Below are positions 10,994 to 20,415 of a DNA stretch of 64,000 bases, piece after piece. Location of the stretch: NCBI RefSeq assembly GCF_000758325.1, contig NZ_CP009459.1:4278001-4342000 (forward strand), given 5' to 3'. Source of the stretch: Cedecea neteri (GTDB lineage Bacteria; Pseudomonadota; Gammaproteobacteria; Enterobacterales; Enterobacteriaceae). A model generated the notes under the pieces. The model was not told the origin of the DNA and ran no database searches. It was given only the letters and a program-made list of their open reading frames with translations. Positions within the stretch are counted from its first letter, which is position 1; each line of letters opens with the position of its first letter. Both the position numbers and the translations under genes were made by a program.

Positions 10994-11947
10994 CTACAAC
11001 AACTCTTTCGCCGCCTTCACGATATCTACCGCCGTCAGGCCATACTCCTGCTGCAGGAAGTCCTGGGTTCCGACCTGGCCGTAACGTTCCTTCACGCCCA
11101 CTCTGCGCATCGGCACCGGGCAGGTTTCCACCAGCACTTCAGCCACCGCCGACCCCAGCCCGTTATGAATACTGTGGTTTTCACAGGTCACAATCCGCCC
11201 GGTTTTTTCGGCGTAGTTCTTCACCAGCATGCGGTCGATAGGCTTGAGGGTAAACATGTCGATGACCGCCGCGCTAACCCCTTCCTGTTCCAGCTGTTGA
11301 GCCGCTTTTAGCGCTTCCGCAACCATAATACCGTTGGCGATCAGCGTGATATCCGTTCCCTCACGCAGCACATTACCTTTGCCGATGGTGAAGGTTGAGC
11401 CGGCCTCATACACCGTCGCCGCCTGCTTGCGAATAGTCCGCACCCAGTAGAAGCCTTCCAGCTCGATCAGCTGACGCAGAATGTCTTTAAACATCACCGC
11501 ATCAGTCACTTCCAGCACAACAGAATGCGCCAACCCGCGAACAATGCCCATATCTTCAAACGACATATGGGTCCCGCCGTTATGGCAGGCCGTCACCCCG
11601 GCATCGGAAGCAATGACTTTGACGTTGTTCCGCTGGTAATCCAGAGACATAAACAGCTGGTCAAAGCAGCGACGACTGGCGAAGGCTGTAAAGGTGTGGA
11701 CGAACGGTTTGCGGCCGGTCAGCGACAGCCCGGCCGCCACGCCAATCACGTTGGCTTCCATGATGCCGCAGTTAATCACATGCTGCGGGTTATCTCGCTG
11801 CACGCCATCCATCGCCATCGAACTCATCAGGTCAGCTTCCAGCGCGATGATCCCGCTGCCTTCGCCAATCTGCTGCTGAACAAACCCGGCGTAGACTTTA
11901 CGCATTTCAACGGCGTCCTGGCCGCCGGTCTGGCTTACCTTAATCAT
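10994..11947 (-). CDS. transketolase, C-terminal subunit
   Basis: This 317-residue protein corresponds to the pyrimidine-binding and C-terminal domains of transketolase. Visible are the family acidic residue (Glu37 in IIALEADLMSS), the segment TAFASRRCFDQL, and SDAGVTACHNGGTHMSFED. It needs the partner encoded just upstream to bind thiamine diphosphate and move two-carbon ketol units between sugar phosphates. The start ATG overlaps the 3' end of that partner by 8 bases, implying translational coupling. It is the last gene of the PTS operon. Whether it contributes to the general transketolase pool is unknown. Confidence 0.88.
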   Translation of the reverse strand: MIKVSQTGGQDAVEMRKVYAGFVQQQIGEGSGIIALEADLMSSMAMDGVQRDNPQHVINCGIMEANVIGVAAGLSLTGRKPFVHTFTAFASRRCFDQLFMSLDYQRNNVKVIASDAGVTACHNGGTHMSFEDMGIVRGLAHSVVLEVTDAVMFKDILRQLIELEGFYWVRTIRKQAATVYEAGSTFTIGKGNVLREGTDITLIANGIMVAEALKAAQQLEQEGVSAAVIDMFTLKPIDRMLVKNYAEKTGRIVTCENHSIHNGLGSAVAEVLVETCPVPMRRVGVKERYGQVGTQDFLQQEYGLTAVDIVKAAKELL

Positions 11948-12773
11948 GTGCCGCCTCCAGTTGCGCGATGGCCTGCTCCAGCGCCTGTTTTGACTGTTCC
12001 GTCAGGCGGAGATGATGTGAGTTCCCCAGTTGCTCAAGGTACGGCACCCCCTGCCCTTTAATGCTGTCGAGGATCACCAGTAGAGGGCGCTGTTCGCCGC
12101 TGCGAACGGGTTTCACCGCCGCCAGCAAACCGGGAATGTCGTCGCCTTTCACCTGCACCACGTCAAACCCGAAGGCGCTAAACTTCTCTGCCAGATCGAA
12201 AGCACAGATGATTTCATCCAGCTCGCCGTCCAACTGCTGTTTGTTCCAGTCCACGAACACCGTCAGATTGTTAAGGCGGTGGTGAGCAATAAACTGGAAA
12301 GCCTCCCAGCACTGCCCCTCGTTCAGCTCGCCGTCGCCAACGATGCTGAACACCCGATTGCGACGCTGCGCCAGCTTATGGGACAGCGCCATACCGGCAG
12401 CGATCGAAATTCCCTGCCCCAGTGAACCTGTGGTCGCATCTACGCCGCGCGTTTTCAGACGGTCAGGGTGGCTCGGCAGGCTGGTGCCGTTCTGGTTCAG
12501 CGTGGCCAATTGCTCCACGGGAAAATAGCCTTTCAGCGCCAGAGTGCTGTACAGCGCCGGGCCAGCATGCCCCTTCGACAGCACAAAGTAGTCGCGCTCT
12601 GCCCAGTCAGGGTCGCCTGGATCGATATTCATCACGTCGCCGTACAGCACCGCCAGCGTCTCGACCACCGACATGCTGCCGCCGTAATGGCCAAATCCCA
12701 GTTGGGTGAGCGCTTTCAGCGTCTCTACCCGGATGTCCCGCGCAAACCGCGTGACGTCAGCCAGTTCATTCAT
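11940..12773 (-). CDS. transketolase, N-terminal (TPP-binding) subunit
   Basis: This 277-residue protein is the thiamine-diphosphate domain of a split transketolase. The TPP motif begins GDGELNEGQ at residue 146 and closes with the Asn near residue 177 (DWNKQQLDG). SKGHAGPALYS carries the usual histidine. A complete transketolase is about 660 residues in one chain, so this and the downstream subunit together make one enzyme. Its ATG overlaps the EIIC stop by one base (TAATG) and its end overlaps the next gene by 8 bases. From memory, Salmonella carries a similar pair at the same pta-yfcD position. Confidence 0.88.
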   Translation of the reverse strand: MNELADVTRFARDIRVETLKALTQLGFGHYGGSMSVVETLAVLYGDVMNIDPGDPDWAERDYFVLSKGHAGPALYSTLALKGYFPVEQLATLNQNGTSLPSHPDRLKTRGVDATTGSLGQGISIAAGMALSHKLAQRRNRVFSIVGDGELNEGQCWEAFQFIAHHRLNNLTVFVDWNKQQLDGELDEIICAFDLAEKFSAFGFDVVQVKGDDIPGLLAAVKPVRSGEQRPLLVILDSIKGQGVPYLEQLGNSHHLRLTEQSKQALEQAIAQLEAAHD

Positions 12774-14164
12774 TATTTAGCCCCCGTATTGTCTTCAGTG
12801 TGTACGGCAGGAGTGCCTTTTCCTTTGCCCAGATAGTTGAACCCGACCAACACCGCAAACACGGCGACCACTACCGCGGTAATCGCCGCAGGTGACAGGA
12901 AGCGGGCGAGATTGCCGAGGATAATGCCCACCACGCCGAAATCAGCGTCGGAGAAGGTTGTGTTGGCGAAGCCCAGCGCGCCCAGAACAGGCAGCAGCAG
13001 CACCGGCAGGAAGGTGATCAACAGGCCGTTGGCAAAAGCCCCCACCATCGCGCCGCGACGGCCGCCGGTAGCGTTACCAAACACGCCCGCGGTCGCACCG
13101 GTAAAGAAGTGAGGCACCACGCCCGGTAAAATCAGCACCAGCTTCATCTGCCCCAGCAGGAACAGGCCCACCAGGCCGCCGAGGAAGCTAAACAGGAAGC
13201 CCACCAGCACGGCATTCGGTGCATAAGGGTAAACTACCGGGCAGTCCAGCGCCGGACGAGCATTAGGCACCAGCTTCTCAGAGAAACCGGTAAATGCCGG
13301 GACGATTTCAGCCAGAATCAAGCGCACGCCCTGCAGGATGATGAACACCCCGGCCGCAAAGGTAATCGCCTGAATAATGGAGTAAACCAGGAAGTTCTGG
13401 CCGCCGCTGAGCTTCTCTTCTACATAAGTCTGACCCGCACAAATCGCGAGGATCATGTAGATGACAATCATGGTCAGGGAGATAGAGATTGAGCTGTCGC
13501 GCAGGAAGCTGAGGTTCTTCGGCAGGTTCATCTCTTCTGTGGAGCGCGAACCTTTCCCGCACTTGCTGCCGATCCAACCGGACAGCACGTAGCCCAGCGT
13601 ACCGAAGTGGCCAAAGCCGATATCGTCAGTGCCGGTGATGCGGCGCATATACCGCTGAGCAATGGCCGGGAAGAATGCCATGATCAGGCCGAGGATCAGC
13701 GACCCGGTAAATACCAGCGCCACGCCTTCGAAGCCCGCCACGGTCAGGATGACGCTTATCATGCACGCCATGTAGAACGTATGGTGCCCGGTGAGGAAGA
13801 TGTATTTCAGGCGGGTAAAGCGAGCCACAATGATGTTCGCCACCATCCCGAAGGCCATGATCAGCGCCGTGGATGCCCCGTATTTCTCCAGCGCGATAGA
13901 AACAATCGCTTCATTATTAGGAATGATGCCCTGGATATTAAAGGCGTGCTCAAACATACCACCCAGTGGATTCAAAGACCCCACTAATACGGTGGCACCG
14001 CCGCCCAGAACAATAAAACCTAATACGGTTTTAATTGAGCCTTTTACCACATCAGAAAATGACTTCTTTTGCGCCACCAGGCCAATTAACGCTATCAGCC
14101 CGACGAGAATGGCCGGGACCTTCAGAATATCAACAATAAAATTCAGCGTGCCAAGGATAAACAT
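12773..14164 (-). CDS. PTS EIIC, ascorbate/galactitol superfamily (UlaA-like)
   Basis: This 463-residue polytopic membrane protein has about ten hydrophobic segments and the family features GHHTFYMACM near residue 125 and VVPHFFTGATAGVFGN in the C-terminal half. It resembles UlaA and SgcC, permeases of the AG superfamily of PTS transporters, which carry vitamin C and sugar alcohols. The substrate cannot be read from sequence. It is coupled to the transketolase subunit downstream by a 1-base stop/start overlap and lies 89 bases after EIIB. Confidence 0.85.
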   Translation of the reverse strand: MFILGTLNFIVDILKVPAILVGLIALIGLVAQKKSFSDVVKGSIKTVLGFIVLGGGATVLVGSLNPLGGMFEHAFNIQGIIPNNEAIVSIALEKYGASTALIMAFGMVANIIVARFTRLKYIFLTGHHTFYMACMISVILTVAGFEGVALVFTGSLILGLIMAFFPAIAQRYMRRITGTDDIGFGHFGTLGYVLSGWIGSKCGKGSRSTEEMNLPKNLSFLRDSSISISLTMIVIYMILAICAGQTYVEEKLSGGQNFLVYSIIQAITFAAGVFIILQGVRLILAEIVPAFTGFSEKLVPNARPALDCPVVYPYAPNAVLVGFLFSFLGGLVGLFLLGQMKLVLILPGVVPHFFTGATAGVFGNATGGRRGAMVGAFANGLLITFLPVLLLPVLGALGFANTTFSDADFGVVGIILGNLARFLSPAAITAVVVAVFAVLVGFNYLGKGKGTPAVHTEDNTGAK

Positions 14165-14191
14165 ATCCGCCTCCGCTTATATCCGTCATAT

Positions 14192-14228
14192 TTCGAATTA
14201 CAGGTGCGCTGGCCGCCTACAATTCGAA
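14192..14228 (-). other. EIIB-EIIC intercistronic stem-loop
   Basis: TTCGAATT and AATTCGAA (8 bp, perfect) enclose 21 bases that can form a further 5-bp stem. Without a T run this is unlikely to be a terminator. It may set the relative level of EIIB and EIIC message by RNA processing or stability. Confidence 0.5.
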
Positions 14229-14253
14229 TTATTTTGGCTATATATTATTATGA

Positions 14254-14526
14254 TTAACGACCTGCAAAATAAGCACTCAGCTTATTTTCCAGCTCATTGA
14301 TATCGATGATGTTGTTGATCACCACCAGCTGGCTGCCCGGCAGACGCGCGCTGGCGGCAATATCTTTAGCCATTACGAACACATCTGCCGCGTCCGGGGT
14401 GGCGGAGGATAAATCCGAGTGTTCGACTTCCGCCTCAATATTGAGTTTTTTAAGCACCTTTTTAATATTCATTTCGACCATAAAACTACTGCCGAGGCCG
14501 GAACCGCAGATTGCCATTATCTTCAT
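14254..14526 (-). CDS. PTS EIIB, UlaB/SgcB-like
   Basis: This 90-residue cytoplasmic EIIB has the phosphocysteine loop at the N-terminus: ICGSGLGSS, with Cys7 as the likely phosphorylation site. It accepts phosphate from EIIA and passes it to the sugar carried by EIIC. Size and loop match the lactose/ascorbate-type IIB fold. It is second in the operon, 85 bases after EIIA. Confidence 0.88.
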   Translation of the reverse strand: MKIMAICGSGLGSSFMVEMNIKKVLKKLNIEAEVEHSDLSSATPDAADVFVMAKDIAASARLPGSQLVVINNIIDINELENKLSAYFAGR

Positions 14527-14611
14527 TTTGTGTACCTTATATTTTTAGTAGAGTAAGAGCGCATCGCATTTTTCAATGCAACGTAAAAACCTATGGTGTT
14601 AAATTTAAAAA

Positions 14612-15055
14612 CTAGAATCGATTAATTATTTTTTGTATTTCCTCCCGGTTATTGGCCTGATGCAGTAATGCCATGTCCTCGTCGCTGGAAAAGAGTTCAG
14701 CGAGCGCGGAAATCATTTCAATATGGCTATGGCTGTCCGGTGCTGCCAGCATAATAATGACGTCCACCGGGTCGTTTCCCTCAGAATGAAAGCTAACGCC
14801 CTGCCTCAGTTTCAGCAGCGACAGGCCAAGCCCGGTCGCGCCCTCTTCTGGACGAGCATGCGGCATCGCCAGGCCCGGTGCCAGCACATAGTACGGCCCT
14901 AGTTTTTGGTGCTGCTGCATAATGGCCGTCAAATAATGAGGGGCGATAATCCCCGCGTCCAGCAGCGGCCGGGCGCTAATCTCCAGCGCCTGCTGCCAGT
15001 TTGCGACCTCATCATGAAGCTGGATAGTCTGCGGATGCAGCCATTGGTTGAGCAC
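14612..15055 (-). CDS. PTS EIIA (mannitol/fructose-type domain)
   Basis: This 147-residue PTS_EIIA type 2 protein has the active-site histidine in GLAMPHARPEEGA (His66). It is phosphorylated by HPr and transfers the phosphate to EIIB. The start is a GTG at 15055, with GAGAGG six bases upstream. It is the first gene of the minus-strand operon, directly downstream of a CRP-like box and two palindromic operators. Confidence 0.88.
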   Translation of the reverse strand: MLNQWLHPQTIQLHDEVANWQQALEISARPLLDAGIIAPHYLTAIMQQHQKLGPYYVLAPGLAMPHARPEEGATGLGLSLLKLRQGVSFHSEGNDPVDVIIMLAAPDSHSHIEMISALAELFSSDEDMALLHQANNREEIQKIINRF

Positions 15056-15117
15056 GATAACCTCTCGAAATCGACATTGATGATGGGCAAACTTTATTCA
15101 ACGGCCTCGGGTTTAAC

Positions 15118-15133
15118 TGTGACTGATATCACA
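15118..15133. promoter_or_regulatory. CRP-like site
   Basis: TGTGACTGATATCACA carries both CRP half-sites (TGTGA and TCACA) with the standard 6-base spacer. It lies 63 bases upstream of the EIIA start codon, fitting cAMP-CRP activation of a sugar PTS operon. Confidence 0.75.
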
Positions 15134-15135
15134 AA

Positions 15136-15147
15136 GATAGCGCTACC
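15136..15147. promoter_or_regulatory. LacI-family operator, copy 1
   Basis: GATAGCGCTACC is a near-palindrome with the central CG step typical of LacI/GalR-family operators. Its centre is 34 bp (about three helical turns) from the perfect copy at 15169-15182. Confidence 0.65.
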
Positions 15148-15168
15148 AATAACTATCACTCGATTTTG

Positions 15169-15182
15169 TGATAGCGCTATCA
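15169..15182. promoter_or_regulatory. LacI-family operator, copy 2 (perfect palindrome)
   Basis: TGATAGCGCTATCA is a perfect 14-bp palindrome in the divergent gap between the PTS operon and its LacI-type regulator. It is the probable binding site of the protein encoded at 15312-16331. Confidence 0.72.
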
Positions 15183-15311
15183 AATTGCAATCATTGTGTT
15201 AAATCGCATTAAGGCGCACGATTTCAGGCGTATACTTGAGCGATATTTCCCCTTCTTTTTCAGGGGCCAACGTCAGCCTGGCGTTTTTCAGGTCAAGAAT
15301 CAGGAATCACA

Positions 15312-16331
15312 ATGTCCATAACCCGAAAGCGGCGAAGTACCGGTAAGGTGACGCTTGCAGATGTGGCTCAGCTCGCCGGCGTCGGTACCATGACCGTTTC
15401 GCGAGCGCTAAGAACCCCGGAGCAGGTTTCCGACAAATTACGCGAAAAAATCGAAGCAGCGGTTTCCGAACTGGGTTACATGCCCAACCTGGCGGCAAGC
15501 GCGCTGGCCTCCGCCTCCTCGTACACCATTGCGATGGTGGTCCCAAGCCTGGCGGAATCCGGCTGCAGTGAAATGTTTGCCGGCCTGCAGCAGGTACTGC
15601 AGCCTGCGGGGTATCAGATAGTGCTGGCAGAATCCCAGCACCGGCTGGAGCAGGAAGAGAAGCTGCTGGAAACACTGCTGGCGTCCAATATTGCCGCGGC
15701 GATCCTGCTGAGCGTGGAACACAGCGACACGGTGCGCGGCTGGCTAAAGCACGCCAGTATTCCTGTGCTCGAAATCGGCGCCACCCGCGCCGATCCGCTG
15801 GACATGAACATCGGTATTGATAATGTCGCCGCCATGTTTGAACTGACGGAAATGCTTATCCACCGCGGGTATCAGAACATTGGGCTGTTGTGCGCGAACC
15901 AGGAACAGTGGATTTTCCAGCAGCACCTTCAGGGCTGGTACAAAGCGATGCTGCGCCACCATATGTCGCCCAACAGGGTGATCAACGCTGCCGCGCCGCC
16001 GAATTTCTCTACCGGGGCCGCACAGCTACCCGAATTTTTGCTGGCCTGGCCGGAGCTGGACGCGCTGGTTTGTGTGTCGGATGAACTGGCCTGCGGCGCG
16101 CTGTACGAATGCCAGCGCAGGCGCATCAAAGTCCCTGACGACTTAGCCATCGTCGGGTTTGGCGACAGTGACGTAAGCCGCGTGTGTCAGCCGGCGCTGA
16201 CCACCATTGCGGTACCGCATCGTAAGATTGGCATTGAAGCCGGACGGGCGCTGCTGGCAAGGATAAACGAAGAAGAATGGGACAGAAGCCCGACTATCGC
16301 GTCATCGCTGTGTATGCGGGACAGCTGCTGA
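15312..16331 (+). CDS. LacI/GntR-like transcriptional regulator of the PTS operon
   Basis: This 339-residue LacI-family protein has an N-terminal helix-turn-helix at about residues 14-33 (TLADVAQLAGVGTMTVSRAL), a hinge helix (NLAASALAS) and a periplasmic-binding-protein-like effector domain. It most resembles the gluconate repressor GntR group. It is divergent from the PTS/transketolase operon, and the 256-bp gap holds two copies of a palindromic operator plus a CRP-like site, so it probably represses that operon and itself. The inducer is unknown. Confidence 0.88.
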   Translation: MSITRKRRSTGKVTLADVAQLAGVGTMTVSRALRTPEQVSDKLREKIEAAVSELGYMPNLAASALASASSYTIAMVVPSLAESGCSEMFAGLQQVLQPAGYQIVLAESQHRLEQEEKLLETLLASNIAAAILLSVEHSDTVRGWLKHASIPVLEIGATRADPLDMNIGIDNVAAMFELTEMLIHRGYQNIGLLCANQEQWIFQQHLQGWYKAMLRHHMSPNRVINAAAPPNFSTGAAQLPEFLLAWPELDALVCVSDELACGALYECQRRRIKVPDDLAIVGFGDSDVSRVCQPALTTIAVPHRKIGIEAGRALLARINEEEWDRSPTIASSLCMRDSC

Positions 16332-16335
16332 TTTT

Positions 16336-16381
16336 CCCTCACCCTGGTCCCCTCCTGGCTGGAAGAGGATCGGGGTGAGGG
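16336..16381. repeat. CCCTCACCC/GGGTGAGGG intergenic repeat
   Basis: CCCTCACCC at the left and GGGGTGAGGG at the right form the outer arms of a hairpin with a degenerate inner stem. It lies between the convergent ends of the LacI-type gene and yfcD. Confidence 0.7.
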
Positions 16382-16388
16382 CCAACAA

Positions 16389-16931
16389 TTACTCGCTTTC
16401 TTCGCTTTGTGACTCGTTTTTAGCATTGCGGGTCATCCACAGCGCCAGCGCCTTCAGCGAATCTGGGGTAAATTCGTCGCAGCGCGCGGTGATCTCTTCC
16501 GGGGACATCCAGCTCACTTCGCTGACCTCTTCTTCCTGCAGCGCGAAAGGCCCGTGGGAAACACAGCTAAAGAGTCCGCCCCAAACGCGGCAGCTATCGT
16601 CTTCGAAGTAGAACTGCCCGTGCTCCGCGAACGGTACGCCGGCAATGCCCAGCTCCTCTTCCGCCTCGCGGCGAGCCGACTCGAGCATCTGTTCATCCGC
16701 CTGCACGACACCACCTGCGGTAGCATCCAGCATGCCCGGCATGAAGTCTTTAATTTCGGTGCGACGCTGCACCAGAATTTTGCCCATACCATCGTGAACA
16801 ACAATATAGGTCGCGCGATGACGCAGCCGCTGCGCACGCATTTGCTCGCGGCTTGCCTGTGCGATGACCTCATTGTCTTCATTAACAATATCTACCCATT
16901 CCGTGCCGACAAAATGACTCTGTTCCACCAT
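16389..16931 (-). CDS. yfcD: Nudix hydrolase YfcD
   Basis: This 180-residue Nudix hydrolase has the box at residues 73-96 ([20 protein letters not shown] and following), containing the GX5EX7REXXEE pattern. It resembles the IPP isomerase/NudG-like branch and presumably cleaves a nucleoside diphosphate derivative; the natural substrate is not established. Length equals K-12 YfcD. It starts a run of conserved small genes with yfcE and yfcF. Confidence 0.93.
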   Translation of the reverse strand: MVEQSHFVGTEWVDIVNEDNEVIAQASREQMRAQRLRHRATYIVVHDGMGKILVQRRTEIKDFMPGMLDATAGGVVQADEQMLESARREAEEELGIAGVPFAEHGQFYFEDDSCRVWGGLFSCVSHGPFALQEEEVSEVSWMSPEEITARCDEFTPDSLKALALWMTRNAKNESQSEESE

Positions 16932-16989
16932 CAGGGAAACCTTATTCAGGGGCGCTCTTACGGCGCGTTATTGGATTAACCTGTCAACG

Positions 16990-17541
16990 TTACGGGGTAA
17001 TACGCACCTGTGCAATAACCCCATCACTCTCCAGCGTGCGAACGGTCAGAACGCCATCATCCAGCATCCCGTAACTGGCCTCAAAACCGCCCTTCGGTAT
17101 GCTGACAGAGCCTGGATTAAACAAATAGATCTGTTCGTGCTTTTCTGCAACCGGAAGATGCGTATGGCCGAAAATCAGAACATCGCCAGCGGACAGCGGC
17201 GGCAAATGCCCGGGATGATAAAGATGCCCGTGGGTCAGAAAAAGCCGCTGCTGCGCCAGCAAAACCTGCTGCCAGGGCGCGGTAATCGGAAACTGAAGCA
17301 GCATCTGATCTACTTCGCTGTCGCAGTTTCCGCGCACCGCGATAATCTTATCGGCAACGCTATTCAGGCACTGCGCCACCGCCGGAGGATTATAGCCTTC
17401 AGGCAGCGCGTTCCGAGGGCCGTGATTCAGTAGGTCGCCCAGAATAACCAGCCATTTCGCGCCGCTGTGTGCGAAACGTTCCAGGACTTTTTCCGTGGCG
17501 GGTAGCGAACCGTGAAGGTCCGAGGCAAACATCAGTTTCAT
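16990..17541 (-). CDS. yfcE: metallophosphodiesterase YfcE
   Basis: This 183-residue calcineurin-like phosphoesterase shows the full metal-binding set: Asp8 and His10 (ASDLHG), Asp36 (LGDLLNHG), Asn72 (RGNCD), His104 and His106 (THGH), and the C-terminal FGHTH at 125-129. The E. coli enzyme hydrolyses phosphodiesters in vitro with manganese; its cellular substrate is unclear. It lies 58 bases before yfcD on the same strand. Confidence 0.94.
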   Translation of the reverse strand: MKLMFASDLHGSLPATEKVLERFAHSGAKWLVILGDLLNHGPRNALPEGYNPPAVAQCLNSVADKIIAVRGNCDSEVDQMLLQFPITAPWQQVLLAQQRLFLTHGHLYHPGHLPPLSAGDVLIFGHTHLPVAEKHEQIYLFNPGSVSIPKGGFEASYGMLDDGVLTVRTLESDGVIAQVRITP

Positions 17542-17598
17542 TTATCCCTGGCTCCAGTAATGATAATCAGCCAATGATAACGAATTCCCCGGCCGCTA

Positions 17599-18270
<672 letters not shown>

Positions 18271-18394
18271 TTATTGAACATAGAGCGAAAAAATCGTTTT
18301 GTCATCCGCTTAAAACGCACCATTCCGGTGCAGAAATAGCAATAACTTCTATACTCGAAACATTTGCCAAAATGGACTAAACCCTGGAGTGACC

Positions 18395-19024
18395 ATGATC
18401 GAACTTTATTATGCGCCTACCCCAAACGGCCATAAAATTACCCTGTTTCTTGAAGAGGCTGGCCTGGAGTACAAAATCCACCGGATCGATATCGGCAAAG
18501 GCGAACAGTTTCGTCCGGATTTTCTGGCTATCTCACCGAATAATAAAATTCCTGCCATCGTGGATAACAAACCAGCCGACGGCGGCGAGCCTTTAAGCCT
18601 CTTTGAGTCCGGCGAAATTTTGCTTTATCTGGCGGACAAAACCGGGTTACTCCTCAGCAAAGAACTGCGCGCCCGCAACGCCACGCTACAGTGGCTTTTC
18701 TGGCAGGTCGGCGGCTTCGGTCCAATGCTGGGCCAGAACCACCATTTCAACCACTTTGCTCCGCAGCCCGTCCCTTATGCTATCGAACGCTATCAGGTAG
18801 AAACCCAGCGCCTTTACGGCGTGCTCAACAAACAGCTGGAGAAAGCCCCGTGGCTTGGCGGCCACGACTACAGCATTGCGGACATCGCAACTTATCCCTG
18901 GGTGGTGTCCCATGAGCGCCAGCGCGTTGACCTCGCCAACTTCCCGGCGGTAAGGAACTGGTTTGAGCGGATCCGCACCCGGCCTGCCACCGTGAAGGCC
19001 TATCAGCGGGCAGAGAAGGCGTAA
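18395..19024 (+). CDS. yfcG: disulfide-bond oxidoreductase YfcG (GST family)
   Basis: This 209-residue Nu-class GST-like protein uses glutathione and has disulfide reductase activity in E. coli. [17 protein letters not shown] at the N-terminus and [13 protein letters not shown] (glutathione contacts) are visible, as is PNNKIPAI with the cis-proline. The start is the ATG at 18395 behind CTGGAG; an in-frame GTG two codons earlier overlaps that site. The C-terminal tail is a few residues shorter than the K-12 protein. Confidence 0.93.
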   Translation: MIELYYAPTPNGHKITLFLEEAGLEYKIHRIDIGKGEQFRPDFLAISPNNKIPAIVDNKPADGGEPLSLFESGEILLYLADKTGLLLSKELRARNATLQWLFWQVGGFGPMLGQNHHFNHFAPQPVPYAIERYQVETQRLYGVLNKQLEKAPWLGGHDYSIADIATYPWVVSHERQRVDLANFPAVRNWFERIRTRPATVKAYQRAEKA

Positions 19025-19092
19025 TCCCCGGTTCAGGTTTTTTCCCGCGCTGGTGTATCCTGTGGCGGGAAAAGACTAATAAGGAACCTGCA

Positions 19093-19461
19093 ATGTCATC
19101 CATGCAACCAGACGCCATTATTCGCATTAAAAACCTGCGCCTGCGGACTTTTATTGGTATCAAAGAAGAAGAGATCGCCAACCGGCAGGATGTCGTGATT
19201 AACGTCGCTCTCCACTACCCTGCGAGCAAAGCCAGGGAAAGCGAGGACATTAACGACGCGCTGAACTATCGCACCGTGACCAAAGACATTATCCAGCTGG
19301 TTGAGAATAACCGCTTCTCCCTGCTGGAAAAATTAACTCAGGATGTGCTGAACATCGCATGCGCCCACCCGTGGGTGACATATGCTGAAGTAGAGATCGA
19401 TAAACTTCACGCGCTTCGCTATGCCGACTCGGTATCCATGACCCTGAGCTGGCGGCGATAA
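19093..19461 (+). CDS. folX: dihydroneopterin triphosphate 2'-epimerase FolX
   Basis: This 122-residue T-fold protein epimerises dihydroneopterin triphosphate to dihydromonapterin triphosphate, a step toward tetrahydromonapterin. The FolB/FolX family pattern is clear: [12 protein letters not shown], then [10 protein letters not shown], then NRFSLLEKL near the middle. It lies 23 bases before yfcH, probably in one operon. Confidence 0.94.
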   Translation: MSSMQPDAIIRIKNLRLRTFIGIKEEEIANRQDVVINVALHYPASKARESEDINDALNYRTVTKDIIQLVENNRFSLLEKLTQDVLNIACAHPWVTYAEVEIDKLHALRYADSVSMTLSWRR

Positions 19462-19484
19462 GCGCGTCCAGGTGGGAGGAAAGT

Positions 19485-20378
19485 ATGGAGATCCTGATTA
19501 CCGGCGGCAGCGGGCTGATTGGCCGCCACCTGACAGCTCGCCTGCTTGAGCTGGGCCATGCTGTTTCGGTCGTCACACGTGCGCCGGAAAAGGCCCGCAA
19601 GCGGCTGGATAATCGGGTTGCGCTGCTCAAAGGGCTCGACGGCGTACAGAATCTCGACGCCTTCGACGCGGTTATTAACCTGGCCGGGGAGCCAATCGCC
19701 GATAAACGCTGGAGCGAGGAGCAAAAGCAGCGCCTGTGCCAGAGCCGCTGGCAAATCACCGAGCGGCTTGTCGAGTTGTTTAAAGCCAGCCAGCAGCCGC
19801 CCAAAGTCTTCATTTCCGGTTCAGCCACCGGCTATTACGGCGACCTTGGCGAAGTGGTCGTCACCGAAGACGAACCTCCCCACAACGAATTCACCCACAA
19901 GCTTTGCGCCCGTTGGGAGCAAATTGCCTGCGGCGCGCAAAGTGAAGCTACGCGAGTTTGCCTGTTACGCACCGGCGTTGTATTGGCCCCCAAAGGCGGG
20001 ATTCTGGCCAAAATGCTGCCGCTGTTCCGGCTGGGACTAGGCGGCCCCATTGGCAATGGCCGCCAGTATCTGGCGTGGATCCATATCGACGATATGGTGA
20101 ACGGCATTCTCTGGCTGCTGGATAACGACCTGCGCGGGCCGTTTAATATGGTTTCCCCTTACCCGGTACGCAATGAACAGTTTTCCCATGCTCTTGGCCA
20201 TGCCCTCAAGCGCCCGGCCATACTTCGCGCCCCGGCCACGGCGATTCGCCTGCTGATGGGGGAATCTTCGGTGTTAGTGCTCGGTGGGCAGCGGGCACTG
20301 CCTAAACGCCTGGAGGAATCCGGCTTTGGCTTCCGTTGGTTTGACTTAGACGAAGCGCTGGCGGACGTGATTCGTTAA
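19485..20378 (+). CDS. yfcH: NAD(P)-binding epimerase-like protein YfcH
   Basis: This 297-residue SDR39U1-type extended short-chain dehydrogenase has the Rossmann motif [12 protein letters not shown] at residues 5-16, [10 protein letters not shown] containing the catalytic-region tyrosine, and a conserved C-terminal domain ending in DEALADVI. The substrate is unknown. It has a strong ribosome site (GGGAGG). It is the last core gene before the D-arabitol block. Confidence 0.92.
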   Translation: MEILITGGSGLIGRHLTARLLELGHAVSVVTRAPEKARKRLDNRVALLKGLDGVQNLDAFDAVINLAGEPIADKRWSEEQKQRLCQSRWQITERLVELFKASQQPPKVFISGSATGYYGDLGEVVVTEDEPPHNEFTHKLCARWEQIACGAQSEATRVCLLRTGVVLAPKGGILAKMLPLFRLGLGGPIGNGRQYLAWIHIDDMVNGILWLLDNDLRGPFNMVSPYPVRNEQFSHALGHALKRPAILRAPATAIRLLMGESSVLVLGGQRALPKRLEESGFGFRWFDLDEALADVIR

Positions 20379-20383
20379 CAGCA

Positions 20384-20412
20384 AAAAGCCGGGTTATTCG
20401 CCCGGCTTTTTC
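20384..20412. terminator. bidirectional terminator between yfcH and dalT
   Basis: AAAGCCGGG and CCCGGCTTT form a 9-bp stem with A-rich and T-rich sides. It lies between the convergent stops of yfcH and the arabitol transporter. Coordinates are accurate to within a base or two. Confidence 0.82.
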
Positions 20413-20415
20413 ATT

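Noticed and set aside
10994-12773. frameshifted single-chain transketolase
   Set aside because: Each half has its own start with an 8-base overlap, and a similar two-gene form is known at this locus in Salmonella from memory. A genuine two-subunit enzyme is more likely than a broken gene.
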